Source: Luzula sylvatica
Taxonomy: Eukaryota; Streptophyta; Magnoliopsida; Poales; Juncaceae
Direction of reading: 5' to 3'
Assembly: GCA_946800325.1 (NCBI GenBank)
Contig: OX326960.1
Span: 52,970,855 to 53,034,854 of the forward strand
DNA length: 64,000 nucleotides
Below the pieces are notes generated by a model, which did no database searches, was not told the origin of the DNA, and saw only the letters and a list, made by a program, of their open reading frames with translations. Every line of letters begins with the position of its first letter. Position 1 is the first letter of the stretch. The position numbers and the translations under genes were made by a program. Shown here in pieces: positions 12,747 to 23,177 of this stretch.

Positions 12747-13285
12747 TACATAACTTATAATTAGGGCTAAGGGTCCAATATATGAATTAGTGTTAATTCG
12801 GATTGGATTATGGACAGTCCACTTAAATGATATGTTAGGAGGTTAATTCGGCTGATTTAATATGTTAAGACATGTAAATGCTATCAAATTAATGTATAAA
12901 CAAATTAATATATGAAAAAATACTGAGAACTTTAACACATTGTTCTGATTTCATTTTGAATATTTTTCTTCTCTCAATTTGGAACAACTTTGATACAGAA
13001 AGATGATTCCTTTATCTTGGAGGCTGGGAGCTATGGACTGACTTAGTTACAGCAATATAAAATTTTGCTGGTTGGAGTTTTGTTGCATGGGGGCTGTAAC
13101 CTGAGCTTGACCACGAACTTCTTGTTTCCCCCCCTAGAAACTAGTATTGAGAGATGCTCAATTTCTCTCTTTTATATATTTTAGGTGTTATTTGTAAATA
13201 ATCATATAAAACAAGTTTGAGAAATGTGGAATAGTTTTATTGAGCATGTGTTACAAAAATGCAACAAATTGAGTTTATTATTATC
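12747..13285. other. Intergenic DNA, nothing recognised
   Basis: AT-rich, no supportable gene. The part from 12760 to 12870 has irregular GGTTAATTCGG-like words. Confidence 0.4.
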
Positions 13286-13528
13286 GGGAGTTCTACGATG
13301 CATTTTTTTAAAAAGGTATTTTGGGTATTTATAAATTAATTATATTTTTTTTAAATGTCCTAAAATTTATTTTTTAGAAAAAAATTATTTAAATAAATAA
13401 CAAATACTTTTTATTTAATCTAACATTAATCAATAATACACTTAAGATTTATCCTAAATACTCATTAAATGATAATTATTCAAAATATTATAAGATTATA
13501 AGAAAATTGGTGTATGATAGAATCTCTC
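13286..13528. mobile_element. 243-bp MITE, first of two
   Basis: Begins GGGAGTTCTACGATGCA and ends with the diverged complement of that sequence (TGTATGATAGAATCTCTC). It carries the family word GGTATTTTGGGTATTT near the left end. It has the same length and internal layout as the unit at 13621-13863. Its ends are less alike than those of the second unit, suggesting it is older. Confidence 0.65.
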
Positions 13529-13620
13529 ATTATTTTATTTTTTTGGGAAAAAGTTTTGGAAAATAAAAACGAACTCTTTTGACATATTAAAAGATAACTC
13601 TTTTGACATATTAAAAAATT

Positions 13621-13863
13621 GGGGAGTTCTATCATACACCCTTTCAAAAGGGTATTTTGGGTATTTAGAAGGGTGTATCATAAATTTTTTCTTTTTATAG
13701 ATATTTTTCCTTTCATGAATAATTCAAATTTCCTATTTAGCATATCATTTATTGATAAATACACTTGAAAAATTACTTTAAATACTCATTAATTAACAAT
13801 TACACAAAATACCCTTGAAAATTGGTGTATCATAAGCAAAAATGATATATGATAGAACTCCCC
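13621..13863. mobile_element. 243-bp MITE, second of two
   Basis: Perfect 16-bp terminal inverted repeats, GGGGAGTTCTATCATA at the left and its exact complement at the right. The left arm also has GTATTTTGGGTATTT and the right arm its AAAATACCC counterpart. Exactly 243 bp, like its neighbour 92 bp away. No clear target-site duplication was seen. An (AT)n run follows at 13868-13890. Confidence 0.75.
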
Positions 13864-13890
13864 TAAATATATATATATATATATATATAT

Positions 13891-15080
13891 TAACATGTAG
13901 TTTTACATTTATCATCTTTTTTAAAAACTAATCATAATTAACTCTTTTAGGAAAAAGGTGACGCTAATTGAGTTTCTACCTATTTGCACAAAACAATGTA
14001 TAGTTTGAAACCACAAATTATTAATAGATATAAAGTTATGGGATTTCCAGTCCCCAGCTTCGTCCACGTCATCGAGTACATTTGGGTAGTTGAATTAGCT
14101 TTGTTTTTATCGGTTTGCATAATATGTTTCTTCGTTATCTTTAACCGGCTAATTATAAAATCATTATTGAATATTACATGAAGCATGATAAAGGATGTGA
14201 ATAACTAAGATGAACTTTGTTCCTTTCACATAATGAAAGAGATATCTATCAGGGGTTCCTGATGAATTAGAATTGAAGGAAATGTGTGGACACGCTCAAT
14301 AGGAATATAGGAGTACATGTGTTGTTAATACCAAATTGAATATTCAATGAAATTCTATATCTGGAAAAGGATTAAGTTGATATAGAAACTATGACAATTT
14401 ATCATGTCTTTGATCAACGGTTATCAAAAGAACAAAAGAACTAGTTACTTGTCTGTTATTTGATAAATAAGTTATGATCACGAATCATTTATTTAATTTG
14501 GAAAGTCATAATGCATTGTTTGAGGCCAATTATGATTTACATAGTTAAATGGAGATTTAATATGTTGCCAACATTAAATAAACGTATAGGGTCACACACA
14601 AATACAAATTTGGATTGGACACAGAAAATCGAACGAATATGAAGAGGTGTGAGCATGAGATGCTACATAAAGAGAAATTATACCATGCCCCTGAAACTCG
14701 CCACGGAAATTACCACGGCATTGCTGATTGAATCAGCATGACGTCAGGGTCATGTGTTAATCCGTGTACCCAACTTTGCACCCAAAATTTTCACGGAGTT
14801 AACAAAATTTTGAATTAACAGTTCATTTATATGTACTTAAGAGTCCAATGAACACATTTCAATTAACAATTAACCATACAATTCAATTAATTAATATAAA
14901 TACTAATTAATAAATATGATAAGTAACAATGATTTTTAAACATAATTTTCAGATAATTAACCAAAAAAGAACCAAAACCGAATCTATCCAAAAAAATCTC
15001 CAAAAATACGAGAGAGAACGATGTGCGTGTTTTTGTTTGTGTGTGTGTGCGGGTTGTGTGTGTGTGACGGCTAGGATTTT
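13891..15080. other. Intergenic DNA, nothing recognised
   Basis: About 1.2 kb without a recognisable gene. Short ORFs on both strands at 13980-14186 overlap each other and have no family signature. A TG-rich run lies at about 15037-15066. Confidence 0.4.

Positions 15081-15084
<4 letters not shown>

Positions 15085-15127
<43 letters not shown>
15085..15127. repeat. (GA)n microsatellite
   Basis: About 21 AG dinucleotides without interruption. It creates the artificial Ser-Leu and Arg-Glu repeat ORFs seen on both strands here. Confidence 0.95.
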
Positions 15128-15130
<3 letters not shown>

Positions 15131-15994
15131 AAGAGTTTTCTCTTGTTTCTTCGAATTATTCCTTGTGCTTTGATTATTCTCTTGTCCTTGCTGGTTCCAT
15201 CTTCCATCTTCATTTTGTTTCTGATCCTCATTTGAAAAATTTACAGAATTTCAATTGTAAGTATATTCAACTGAAATAGTTACATAAAAAATATTATCTT
15301 CCTCAATATCACTACTAGATGTATTTTCATTATTCACTTGATCCTCTATCCCATTGTAGGTTTTAGGATTGCTTTTTATTTCTGTTTGATGGAAAGAAGT
15401 GCATTGAAGAGTTTTCTTTCATGAAGAATAATATCAATTACTCTCCATTCATTAAAGGAACAATATGTGAAAGACCTCCTACATCTTTCTAGCCATATTT
15501 GGTATATCATAATTGAGATAAGTATTTTACAGTCTTTATTTTCTCTGATATTTAATATGATATGCATAAGGTCTAAATTGTCTGATATTGACAATCCTAA
15601 TAGACTATGCAATTTCTGCCAAACATTTGTTGTATATTGACATTCCATAAATAAATGTTTGACATATTCCTCATGTTTATGGCATAGTGGACATTTATTT
15701 CCAAAGTTTCATCAAATTATCTAAAGTTAGAATTTTATTTTGAAAATTTAACCATAAAAATATTTTTATTTTATTAGAGATTTTAATTTTCCAAATATTA
15801 TTAAGGTTACTTTTAATATGTACTCCATTAATTAAAAATTTATATGCATTGTTGCATCTAAAAACTCCATTCTTACTCCACTTCCAATGAAAGACATCTT
15901 TTTGAAATTGATGGAGCATCGTATTCGTGGAGCTGCAAATTCCTTCAATTGAGTAAATTGTTCATGTGCAACTGTTGAAAGAGGTACATTTATG

Positions 15995-17565
15995 CATGGT
16001 TCTTAATGTCGGCCGACATAAAAAAAAGTCGGCCGAGTATGTCGGACTCGGTGGCCACCGATCCGAGTTTGCCTCGAAAAATTCGGATCCAAAGTCACCG
16101 ATTTTTTTTTTTTTTTTTTTTTTAATAAACTATTTGAGTATATGAATATTTGAATATTATACTGTATGTTGTCATTTCTTACTCTGTATCGGAGATTAGT
16201 TCTGTTCAAGAGCGCCTTTTTTTCGCAATGAATGGGTCTGAGAAGAATCCTTCTTTGGTGTCTTTGGATGCGAGTGTTTTCGATGATAATGGTTTGAAAG
16301 ATGCGAGTGTTTCCGATGATAATGGTTTGAGCTATGAACTTTTGAGTGGAATGTACAAATTGATGAGTACCCGTATAGACATGTCAGGAATTTCACTGGT
16401 ATTTTTCCAACCTTAATAATTTCATTAAGTTTAGATTATCATCTATATATTATACAGAAGTCTATCTGAGTCAGAAATGTAGACGATCATGAACTATTTA
16501 TTCAAGGCATTAGTAATTTAGTACATAGTCAAACATCTTGATTAAGAAAAAAAGTTTAGTTAAACATAATTTTCTTCAAAACATGATAATTGCATGAAAA
16601 ATTCCATACTAATCATTTTTTTTTACATTTGTGTAATTAGGTCTTCACAGTTGGATTCCCCTACAAGTACACCATGACCACATTCCGAGCTTTAAAAGTC
16701 GTCCTATTCTCTTTAGTGCCCCTTGCCATTATTCTTCTTGTAACCGTCATTATCATCATGGCGAAACTTATCAAGAAATCACAAATTCAGGAGGTAATTT
16801 TACGTGCGGATTTGATAAGACAAAAGAAGGCCGTGCAACAAGCAGAGAGAAAGAGTATGAACAAGAGTATGGCTTTTGCTCGAGCCAGTCATGATGTGAG
16901 AAATCAAATGTATAGTATTACAATGACGATCGATCATTGTCTCGCTGAAGTAGACTCGGAGACAGAGCTGGCGAGAAATTTAGACCAGATGAAATCTTGT
17001 GCTGCTAATCTCCTAGGTAATTAGTTAAAAGAAATCATCATTTGTTTAAATAATTGTTTTTTAGCTAAATTTCATATATTTACTATCAAATATGTGTTTT
17101 TAGACAGAGATATTGAACTCCATTCTTGATACCAGCAAGGTTGAATCAGGAAAGATGGAACTAAAAGCAGATGAATTTGAAGTTTCAAAATTGATTGAAG
17201 AATCGGTTGATTCATTCAATGTCATTGCTCATAATAAAGGTGTTGAGATGATATGGGACCCCTGCGATTTCTCGGTTTTGAAACTAAGAAAAGTAAGAGG
17301 GGACTCTCTGAGGTTCAAGCAAGTTTTGAATAATTTATTGGGAAATGCTGTAAAATAATTTTATGAGTTCAATTAGTGTGTATCATGTTTATGAATGTTT
17401 ATATATTTTTAAAATATTTTTTTTTATTTTTTTTCTATTTTTTCCGATTTCTTTACTAACCGTCCGACTTTTTTTTTGACTCGTCCGAGTCTTGTCCGAG
17501 TCGATCGAGTCCCGAGTCTCCGGAGCCGACCGAGTCCGAGTCCGAGTCCGATATTCAGAACCATG
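15995..17565. mobile_element. Non-autonomous hAT-type element carrying host gene exons (Pack-TIR)
   Basis: The ends are inverted: CATGGTTCTTAATGTCGG at the left and the complement of CATGGTTCTGAATATCGG at the right. An exact 8-bp duplication CATTTATG flanks it at 15987-15994 and 17566-17573; this length is typical of hAT transposons. Subterminal regions are rich in CGAGTC/GTCCGA words, common in hAT elements. There is no transposase. The middle instead carries exons of a histidine kinase. The element sits within a LINE fragment whose two halves match a second LINE copy, confirming the insertion. Confidence 0.85.
16150..17358 (+). pseudogene. Captured fragment of a CKI1-like sensor histidine kinase gene
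   Basis: Three exon-like blocks keep introns. The first (about 16228-16410) contains a duplicated D-A-S-V-x-D-D-N-G-L unit. The second (about 16641-17013) has a strong transmembrane segment, a charged linker and the H-box A-S-H-D-V-R-N with the phospho-accepting His, then the dimerisation helices; it ends at a GTAATT donor. The third (from about 17104 after TTTTAGACAG) reads E-I-L-N-S-I-L-D-T-S-K-V-E-S-G-K-M and stops after the N-box L-L-G-N-A-V-K. The G1, F and G2 boxes and any receiver domain are absent, so it lacks most of the ATP-binding domain and cannot be an active kinase. CKI1-type kinases feed cytokinin-type phosphorelays. That it was captured by the transposon is inferred from its position between the TIRs. 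Confidence 0.8.
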
Positions 17566-17810
17566 CATTTATGCCCAAGCTTTGATATAAGTTAGTTTGA
17601 TTGATCATATTTATGAAGTAGGCCATAGTACCCTCTCCTGTGAATGAATATAATTGTGCATAGTTTTTGATATAGCAGTTTCACACCATCTCCCATCCAA
17701 AAATTGGTTCTATTTCCATCCAATATGATACAATGTTGTGATTAAAAAAATTCATATTTTTCGAAACATTATTCCAAAAATAAGAATTTTTAAATGAGTA
17801 AATGGAGAAG

Positions 17811-18821
17811 GCTTGGTGGTCGTCCATTCATTGGTGCCAATGAGATTTGAGTCCACAACCTCTCAGAACATATGATTTATGTGTCAAAACCCTCACTCTC
17901 GTCGAAATGTCTCTCTAGTTCGCCGAAACATGATCTTTTCCACTCCTAGTCAAAGACTCCATTTCTCGGTAAATAGAATGTAATTTCGTAACTTTTTAAT
18001 CCATTTAGTGTGTATCATTTTGTGCGTATCTGATGGTGCTATTGAAAGAATATCCATTACTGGTACACAATTCTTTCTTCCATGTTAAGCTGTGTCTATC
18101 GAATTTGAAGTCTAATATCCATGTTATCTTGTTAAAATACCCATGAATTGGCATAAAATATTTGGTATTTGTATGTTAATTGAGTATCAAATTTCGTATT
18201 TTTAGTATGGTAGAATAATTGGATTGAACTATGTAATTTTTTTATGCATAATATTTGAAATTTAAGTCATTAAATATGATGATATTTATTGAATTTTCAA
18301 ACCAGCAATTGAACCGGTTGACCGACCGATCCGACCAATGAACCAGTGACCCGAAAGTCGACCGGGTCGCTGTCCGGTCCGATTTTAAAAACATTGGTTT
18401 GTGCTATTGATTTTTTTTGTGTGCATATCATTTTGTGCTATTGTTTTGATACAATTTAACAAAATCAATTTGTAGTCATTTTAACAGACACCTGTCAGTT
18501 TTTGCAGGTTAACAAGATGAATCTTTTGCCATGAATTGTTTTTTTTCTTTTGATTAAGAGTATCAATTTAACAACATGAGTTCGATTTAATAAAATTACG
18601 AGTATCAATTCGGGTACCGTTAATTGTTTATTTTTCTTTTGATTTTAAAATTGTACAGTTAAAATAATTGGAGGTTTTGATGTTTGAGTAACCAACCATG
18701 AGTGTGTAGACTTGTCAAGTTAATTACTTTAACGAGGAGGTAGTTTCTAAAAAAATGCTAATTGGACGAGACGTATACATCCATGAGTATATATAGCCAT
18801 GATGTTTGAGTATTCAGCCAT
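17811..18821. other. Intergenic DNA with a hAT-like CCGG-rich end
   Basis: No gene seen. At about 18305-18385 there is a run of words such as AACCGGTTGACCG, GACCGGGTCG and GTCCGGTCCG ending TTTTAAAAACATTG, a signature often seen at ends of non-autonomous plant hAT elements. A matching left end was not found. The word TTTGATGTTTGAGTA occurs at about 18675 and 18798 and again at 37366. Confidence 0.35.
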
Positions 18822-19341
18822 GTTTTCTTTTTTTTTTTAATTAATAGAGTAGGCTCTAAGTCCTACTTCCATTTTCCATTAATTATAAGAAATTTACATC
18901 ACGAGTTTTAGACATAGATTACAAGATAATAAAATCTAAAACCCTAACCTCGCTTAAACATTAAACTAAACCCTTTAGAATTTTAAAATACCACTTTTAG
19001 CTAACTATCCTCTATGTGCATCTGAAATGCTAGAAAGAATTTTCCATGGAATTTCTTAGAGGATTTTGAAATCTCATTTCAACAGTATAAAAGATTTAGA
19101 CCTATATCTTCATCTCCATTTCCTCTTTCCTCTTTCCCCTTTCTTCTGTAAGCCGCCTTAGATCTCTGAACTTCACCGCTTTATCATCATCGCCCTAACT
19201 CTTGCTACATCGTCTTCTCCATTAAACTTCGACTCTTCTCGCGACATCAACATCTCTCTAACTCTCGCTACATCTTCGTCTCCATTAAAAATTCAACTCT
19301 ACTCACTCCATCAATATCTCAGTAACTCTCAATACAAGATC

Positions 19342-20747
19342 TGTTGGTTAATTCTAACCTAGAGGGGGGTAAATTTGGCAATCTAACTTACACTTAGTTT
19401 AGATTTAAACCTAATTTACAGTGCGGAATAAATAATAATTTAGATGATAAAGATGATACCGTACAAACACTTTGACACAAGATGTTTGTTTACGAAGTTC
19501 GGTAGGTGGTTGCTTTGTAGCTTTAACTCACCCTTTACTCGCTTAATTGACCGACTCAATTATTTGCGAGTACCTACGTCTCCGGGAATGCCTTGTGCCT
19601 CTTTTTGGCTTTCGATTGAATTCCAACTCAACTCGATTACAAGGATTTGCCTAGATCGATTTACACGCTTCTATCGATCTACAGCTTAGGCTCTTTACAC
19701 TTTGTTGCACTAGCCTATTACACTTTTTCACTAATCGAGCTACAACGTGATCGGTCACGTGAGTGGGATACGATTAGTGGAGAATATCGAAAGTAGATCA
19801 ACGATCTAAAGAGGTTTCTCAAGCTATCAATGGATATAGAAAATCACAGCTTAGGGTTTCTCTCTTTTTAGGTTTGAAAGTTTGAAATTGAGGAAGTGCG
19901 AGAGAGAGACCCATGAAGGATTCTATTTATACTCTCTATAGAAATCCTTCAGAAAACTTGCAGTGCGTTCGAACGCATACAGTCCGTTCAGAACGCACTT
20001 GAAGTTTGCACTAGCCGTTTCAAAATAACGTGCAAGTACATCTTGGGTCCGTTCGAACGGACAATGTCCGTTCGTAACGGACTCAATTATACATAGCATT
20101 TTGCGTTCACAGGAACAAGAGTCCGTTCAACGCACTGAAAAGTGGGTGAACGGATTCCAGGTTGTCCGTTCGAACGCACATGTGTGTTCGTTCGAACGCA
20201 CATATCCCTGTGACGTTTTCCGTTCACAGGAAGGATTGTCCGTTCAACGCACTCAGAAGGTGGGTGAACGGATTATAATTATCCGTTCGAACGGACATGA
20301 TTGTTCGTTCGAACGTACACATCCCTGTGACACGTTTGGTTCTAATCAAGCTTTAAAGCTTTGATATTTAGCAAGTCCGTTCTGAACGGACTTTGAGTTC
20401 GTTCAGAACGCACTTCCTGCTGGACTGAACTCTTTGTTATTTTGAACATGATTTTACTTGAGTTCTACTAGGTTTGTACCTATGGTTTATTTGTGGCGTA
20501 TCCCACTCACGGAAGGCTTCAACATCTTGAGTCTTGATGTATTCCAATGGCCTTCCTTGTGTTCTTCTTTTCTTGTTTATGTTGAGACTTCATGTCCTGA
20601 TTCTTGATGTAATCCAATGAAGTCCTCCTTCACAAGTCCTCCTTCATCTTCGTATCGTACCTATGTTATCCTGCACTTTTCTGGATGTATACATTAGTAA
20701 TGACAGTGTTTTGAAATAATCAAACTATCAGGAAATTTGAACCAACA
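19342..20747 (-). repeat. 3' LTR of the gag-only element
   Basis: Read on the minus strand it starts TGTTGGTTCAAATTTCC at 20747 and ends AACCAACA at 19342. A TATA box (TATAAATAG) lies at 19931-19923 on the minus strand, so U3 covers about 20747-19900. U3 contains the palindrome array and a tandem 120-bp duplication. It is 14 bp longer than the 5' LTR because of a duplicated CACAAGTCCTCCTT-like segment near 20630. Confidence 0.93.
19964..20420. repeat. Paired-palindrome array and 120-bp tandem duplication in LTR U3
   Basis: Perfect or near-perfect palindromes occur in pairs a few bases apart: TGCGTTCGAACGCA at 19964-19977, GTCCGTTCGAACGGAC at 20047-20062 with a 17-base partner from 20066, TCCGTTCGAACGGA at 20282-20295, and AAGTCCGTTC-T-GAACGGACTT from 20374. 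Two tandem units of about 120 bp (20102-20220 and 20221-20340) each begin CGTTCACAGG and end CCCTGTGAC. Their ends are thus inverted too, with an inner imperfect 14-bp hairpin (TCCGTTCA.../...TGAACGGA). The same array is at about 28180-28640 in the 5' LTR. Confidence 0.9.
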
Positions 20748-20760
20748 AACTCCCCCTTTT
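20748..20760 (-). promoter_or_regulatory. Polypurine tract
   Basis: On the minus strand AAAAGGGGGAGTT lies directly before the TGTTGG start of the 3' LTR. This is the expected primer site for plus-strand DNA synthesis. Confidence 0.85.
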
Positions 20761-21365
20761 GATTACTTTCAAAACACTGTCGGTTTGGAGAGTTTCACCA
20801 TTTAGTTGAGAACTTTCCGTACGATCGTTTCTCCCCCATTTTGAAAGAGATCAAAAGGGCCAAGGAGACTTCAACAACGGAAGGCTCCCCCTAAATGCGA
20901 GCTCCCCCTCAAAGAATGAATTGATGAATGTATGAGCTCGTAAATATGATCAAATTCTTTTGTTTTGAATGATGACAATCTTTTCAAAATTTAGCAGATT
21001 TTTAAGAAAATAACAGTTTTTGTGTGTGCGTTCCGAACGGAAAACGTAATGCGTTCGAACGCACTTGCATCTGGACTGACAAAAATTTCACAGAATTTAT
21101 ACTGATGAGTGTACGAACACTAAATCAAAATAGGATAATAAAATGAATGCACAAGTTTACTGACATAATACCATAATTATTCGTCAAACATAATTACTCA
21201 ATAGACCTAATTGTTCAATCATACCGACACACATCAAAGTTTTTATAAGTTCTCACATACTCTCATGTATACTCAATACTTTAGACATAACATAACATAA
21301 TATAATACGACGCAACACACACCACAACCAAGGTTGATCACACTTCATCTGGCTCGGGTTAGGAA
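20761..21365 (-). other. 3' internal spacer of the LTR element
   Basis: Non-coding stretch between the extra ORF and the 3' LTR. Contains another palindrome pair at about 21025-21065 (TGCGTTCCGAACGGA then TGCGTTCGAACGCA), followed by CTGGACTGAC, the same trailing word seen after pairs in the LTR. Confidence 0.6.
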
Positions 21366-22790
21366 TTAATGGTGCGTTCCGAACCTGTTCTCAAGATGAA
21401 CGTAAAGATCGGCAAATTGACGATCCACGTTCTCAAGCATCCGTGCTTCAGATACACGAAACGCATCATGCATTGCTCTTCCGTGTTGCTCCATGCGCTC
21501 ATCCATTTCGTCGAGCATCTCCTTCACATAGGCAAACCTCTTATCATCCCGTTCCGTTTGGGCATTTGAGGATTCCCCCTTCCCCACATTCCTCTTTCGT
21601 TTGGGAGCTGGTTCTTCACCGCTTTCATCGGTATTGGTTGGGTCGACGTTGTCCTCTTCCTCGTCCAAGGTGTTGCCCTTCGTCCACCGGGTAGGATCGC
21701 GGGGAAGGTGATACGCCACCGCATCCTTTGCGGAGTCAATAATCCATCCTAGGATGCTCGGCGAATACCGATATCCAAACCGTCGGAGGTTTGCATCGGA
21801 TGCAAGGTTGATTGGTGATTTCGGTCGAAAATCCCAATCGCTCAGTGGTATCTCAATACCTTGGAGTTCCAACATACGGGCAATCAATGTTCCGTATGGC
21901 AAGGACGCGTTCTTGTGACTCATTACACTTTCCATGTGGCTTGTGATGAGAAAGGGCACGTGGATGGGTAGTTGATCCTTGTACCACATGCGATGCAAGA
22001 GTATAATATCCCTCTGTTCGAGATTCATCTTAAATTTTTCTGAGGGAGTGAGAATGTTATTACCGATGGCCCATATAAACTGTTCATGGGCGGCCAAGTG
22101 AGATGCCCCTTGCCCAGGTCTGATACCCGTGATGGCAGCTTCGATTCTCGCCTTGCGAGTGTCGTAGATTTTCTCTCCGTCGTCCCTTAGTCCGAGCAAA
22201 ACATTCAAGTTTTTGATAGAGATTTCGACATCTTCACCGAGGATGTATGACGTTACCTTTTCTTCGTCACGGTGGAATTCAGCGTTTGCGTAAAATAGTC
22301 GCGTGATTACATCATACGATTTGACGTTTAGGCATGCTAAATTCGCGAATCCCCATTGACGTTCGATTTCCTCGACTTTGTCGAGGAGGTGATGTATGTT
22401 TGGCGGAAACTCGTAGTAGTAGCATGGAGCAATTGGTCTCTTGGATACCCATTCATGGAAGAGGATACCAGCCTCCGGAGTTCGAAACAGATGCTCGTTG
22501 TTTGGGTCAGAGAAGTCATAGTCACTTTGAATGCGTTCTTCAAGAGTAGGCTTCTTGGCCGCTTGCTTCATTCTTCTTTGAGCGTTCGAACTCTCGCCTA
22601 CTATCTTCTTCCCCTTTGCCTTGGCTTTCGATCTCGAGTTTGAGGCGTCCATGGCTGTTGTTGAAGGTTTTAGTTTTTCTGAGAGAGAGAGAGTTTTGGA
22701 AGAGAAACAAGGAGAGAGAGAGTTTTGGAAAAGAAACAAGGAGAGAGAATGAAGGGGGGCTAAGTAACTGATGAAATCGTGTCCCTTCAA
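21366..22790 (-). CDS. Putative plant transposon protein-type ORF in the LTR element
   Basis: An intact 474-codon frame. The best start is probably Met47 (22652), because GCCATGG is a strong plant context and the preceding residues are Ser/Leu-rich with no domain look. From about residue 85 it reads a globular region with F-R-T-P-E-A-G-I-L-F-H-E-W, then Y-Y-E-F-P-P, V-x-S-Y-D-V-I-T-R-L-F-Y and L-G-E-D-V-E-I-S. This layout resembles the putative plant transposon protein domain found in many plant retroelement ORFs (family assignment from memory). After about residue 380 come an acidic stretch, a K-R-K-R basic patch that could be a nuclear signal, and a C-terminal coiled coil. It is coded in the same direction as gag and sits where pol or an env-like ORF would be. 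Its function is unknown. Confidence 0.7.
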   Translation of the reverse strand: MKGHDFISYLAPLHSLSLFLFQNSLSPCFSSKTLSLSEKLKPSTTAMDASNSRSKAKAKGKKIVGESSNAQRRMKQAAKKPTLEERIQSDYDFSDPNNEHLFRTPEAGILFHEWVSKRPIAPCYYYEFPPNIHHLLDKVEEIERQWGFANLACLNVKSYDVITRLFYANAEFHRDEEKVTSYILGEDVEISIKNLNVLLGLRDDGEKIYDTRKARIEAAITGIRPGQGASHLAAHEQFIWAIGNNILTPSEKFKMNLEQRDIILLHRMWYKDQLPIHVPFLITSHMESVMSHKNASLPYGTLIARMLELQGIEIPLSDWDFRPKSPINLASDANLRRFGYRYSPSILGWIIDSAKDAVAYHLPRDPTRWTKGNTLDEEEDNVDPTNTDESGEEPAPKRKRNVGKGESSNAQTERDDKRFAYVKEMLDEMDERMEQHGRAMHDAFRVSEARMLENVDRQFADLYVHLENRFGTHH

Positions 22791-22875
22791 GTCACGCCGT
22801 AAGGGAAAAAAAAAAAGGGGCCATCACATCCATTGAATGCAGTCGGTTGCATGTGGACGAAGAGTTATTACGACG

Positions 22876-23115
22876 TGTCCGTTCGAACGCACTTCTCAAG
22901 TGCGTTGGAACGCATTCATGTCTGAGAAAGGCGCTATTTCGGGTTTTTAAGTTGTATCTGGGAAGTTGTTAAGTCCGTTCGAACGGACTCCTATGTGCGT
23001 TCGAACGCACTTACAACTGAGAAGAGGCGCCAGAATATGAAACGGCGCGAGTGTAAGGGTTTGAAGTAGGTTCGCTGAATGAGGCATGTGCGTTCGAACG
23101 CATTATTTGTTCGTT
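22876..23115. repeat. Internal paired-palindrome array upstream of the extra ORF
   Basis: Three modules of two palindromes each. Perfect ones are AGTCCGTTCGAACGGACT (18 bp, 22972-22989), GTGCGTTCGAACGCAC (16 bp, 22995-23010) and TGCGTTCGAACGCA (23089-23102). Each module is followed by a CTGAGAA- or CTAAGAA-like word and GGCGCC or GGCGCT. The array lies 5' of the 21366-22790 ORF and 3' of gag. Confidence 0.9.
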
Positions 23116-23177
23116 CGAGCGCACTGAACACTGTTGACACTAAGAATCGGCGCCAAAGGATGATCCGGTGCCATAAT

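Larger units (their letters stand above)
15300..17810 (-). pseudogene. 5'-truncated LINE fragment, split by a hAT-type element
   Basis: Minus-strand frames at 15919-15695 and 15648-15376 match the C-terminal part of the LINE ORF2 at 29007-30152: F-x-W-K-W-S-K-N-G, the LINGVHIKSNL stretch, K-I-F-L-W, then M-x-Y-Q-x-W-L-E-R-C-R-R. This is the zinc-binding region that follows the reverse transcriptase. Upstream LINE sequence resumes at 17574-17810 and aligns with 30100-30330. The 15995-17565 insertion and its 8-bp target duplication sit exactly between the two parts. Several frameshifts and the missing RT and endonuclease make it dead. Confidence 0.8.

Noticed and set aside
14887..15279. ORFs of 114 and 116 residues on both strands
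   Set aside because: They owe their length to the (GA)n microsatellite and have no conserved features.
19964..20420. CRISPR-like array of short palindromic repeats
   Set aside because: Spacers are only a few bases, the repeats sit in LTRs of a plant retrotransposon, and no cas genes are present.
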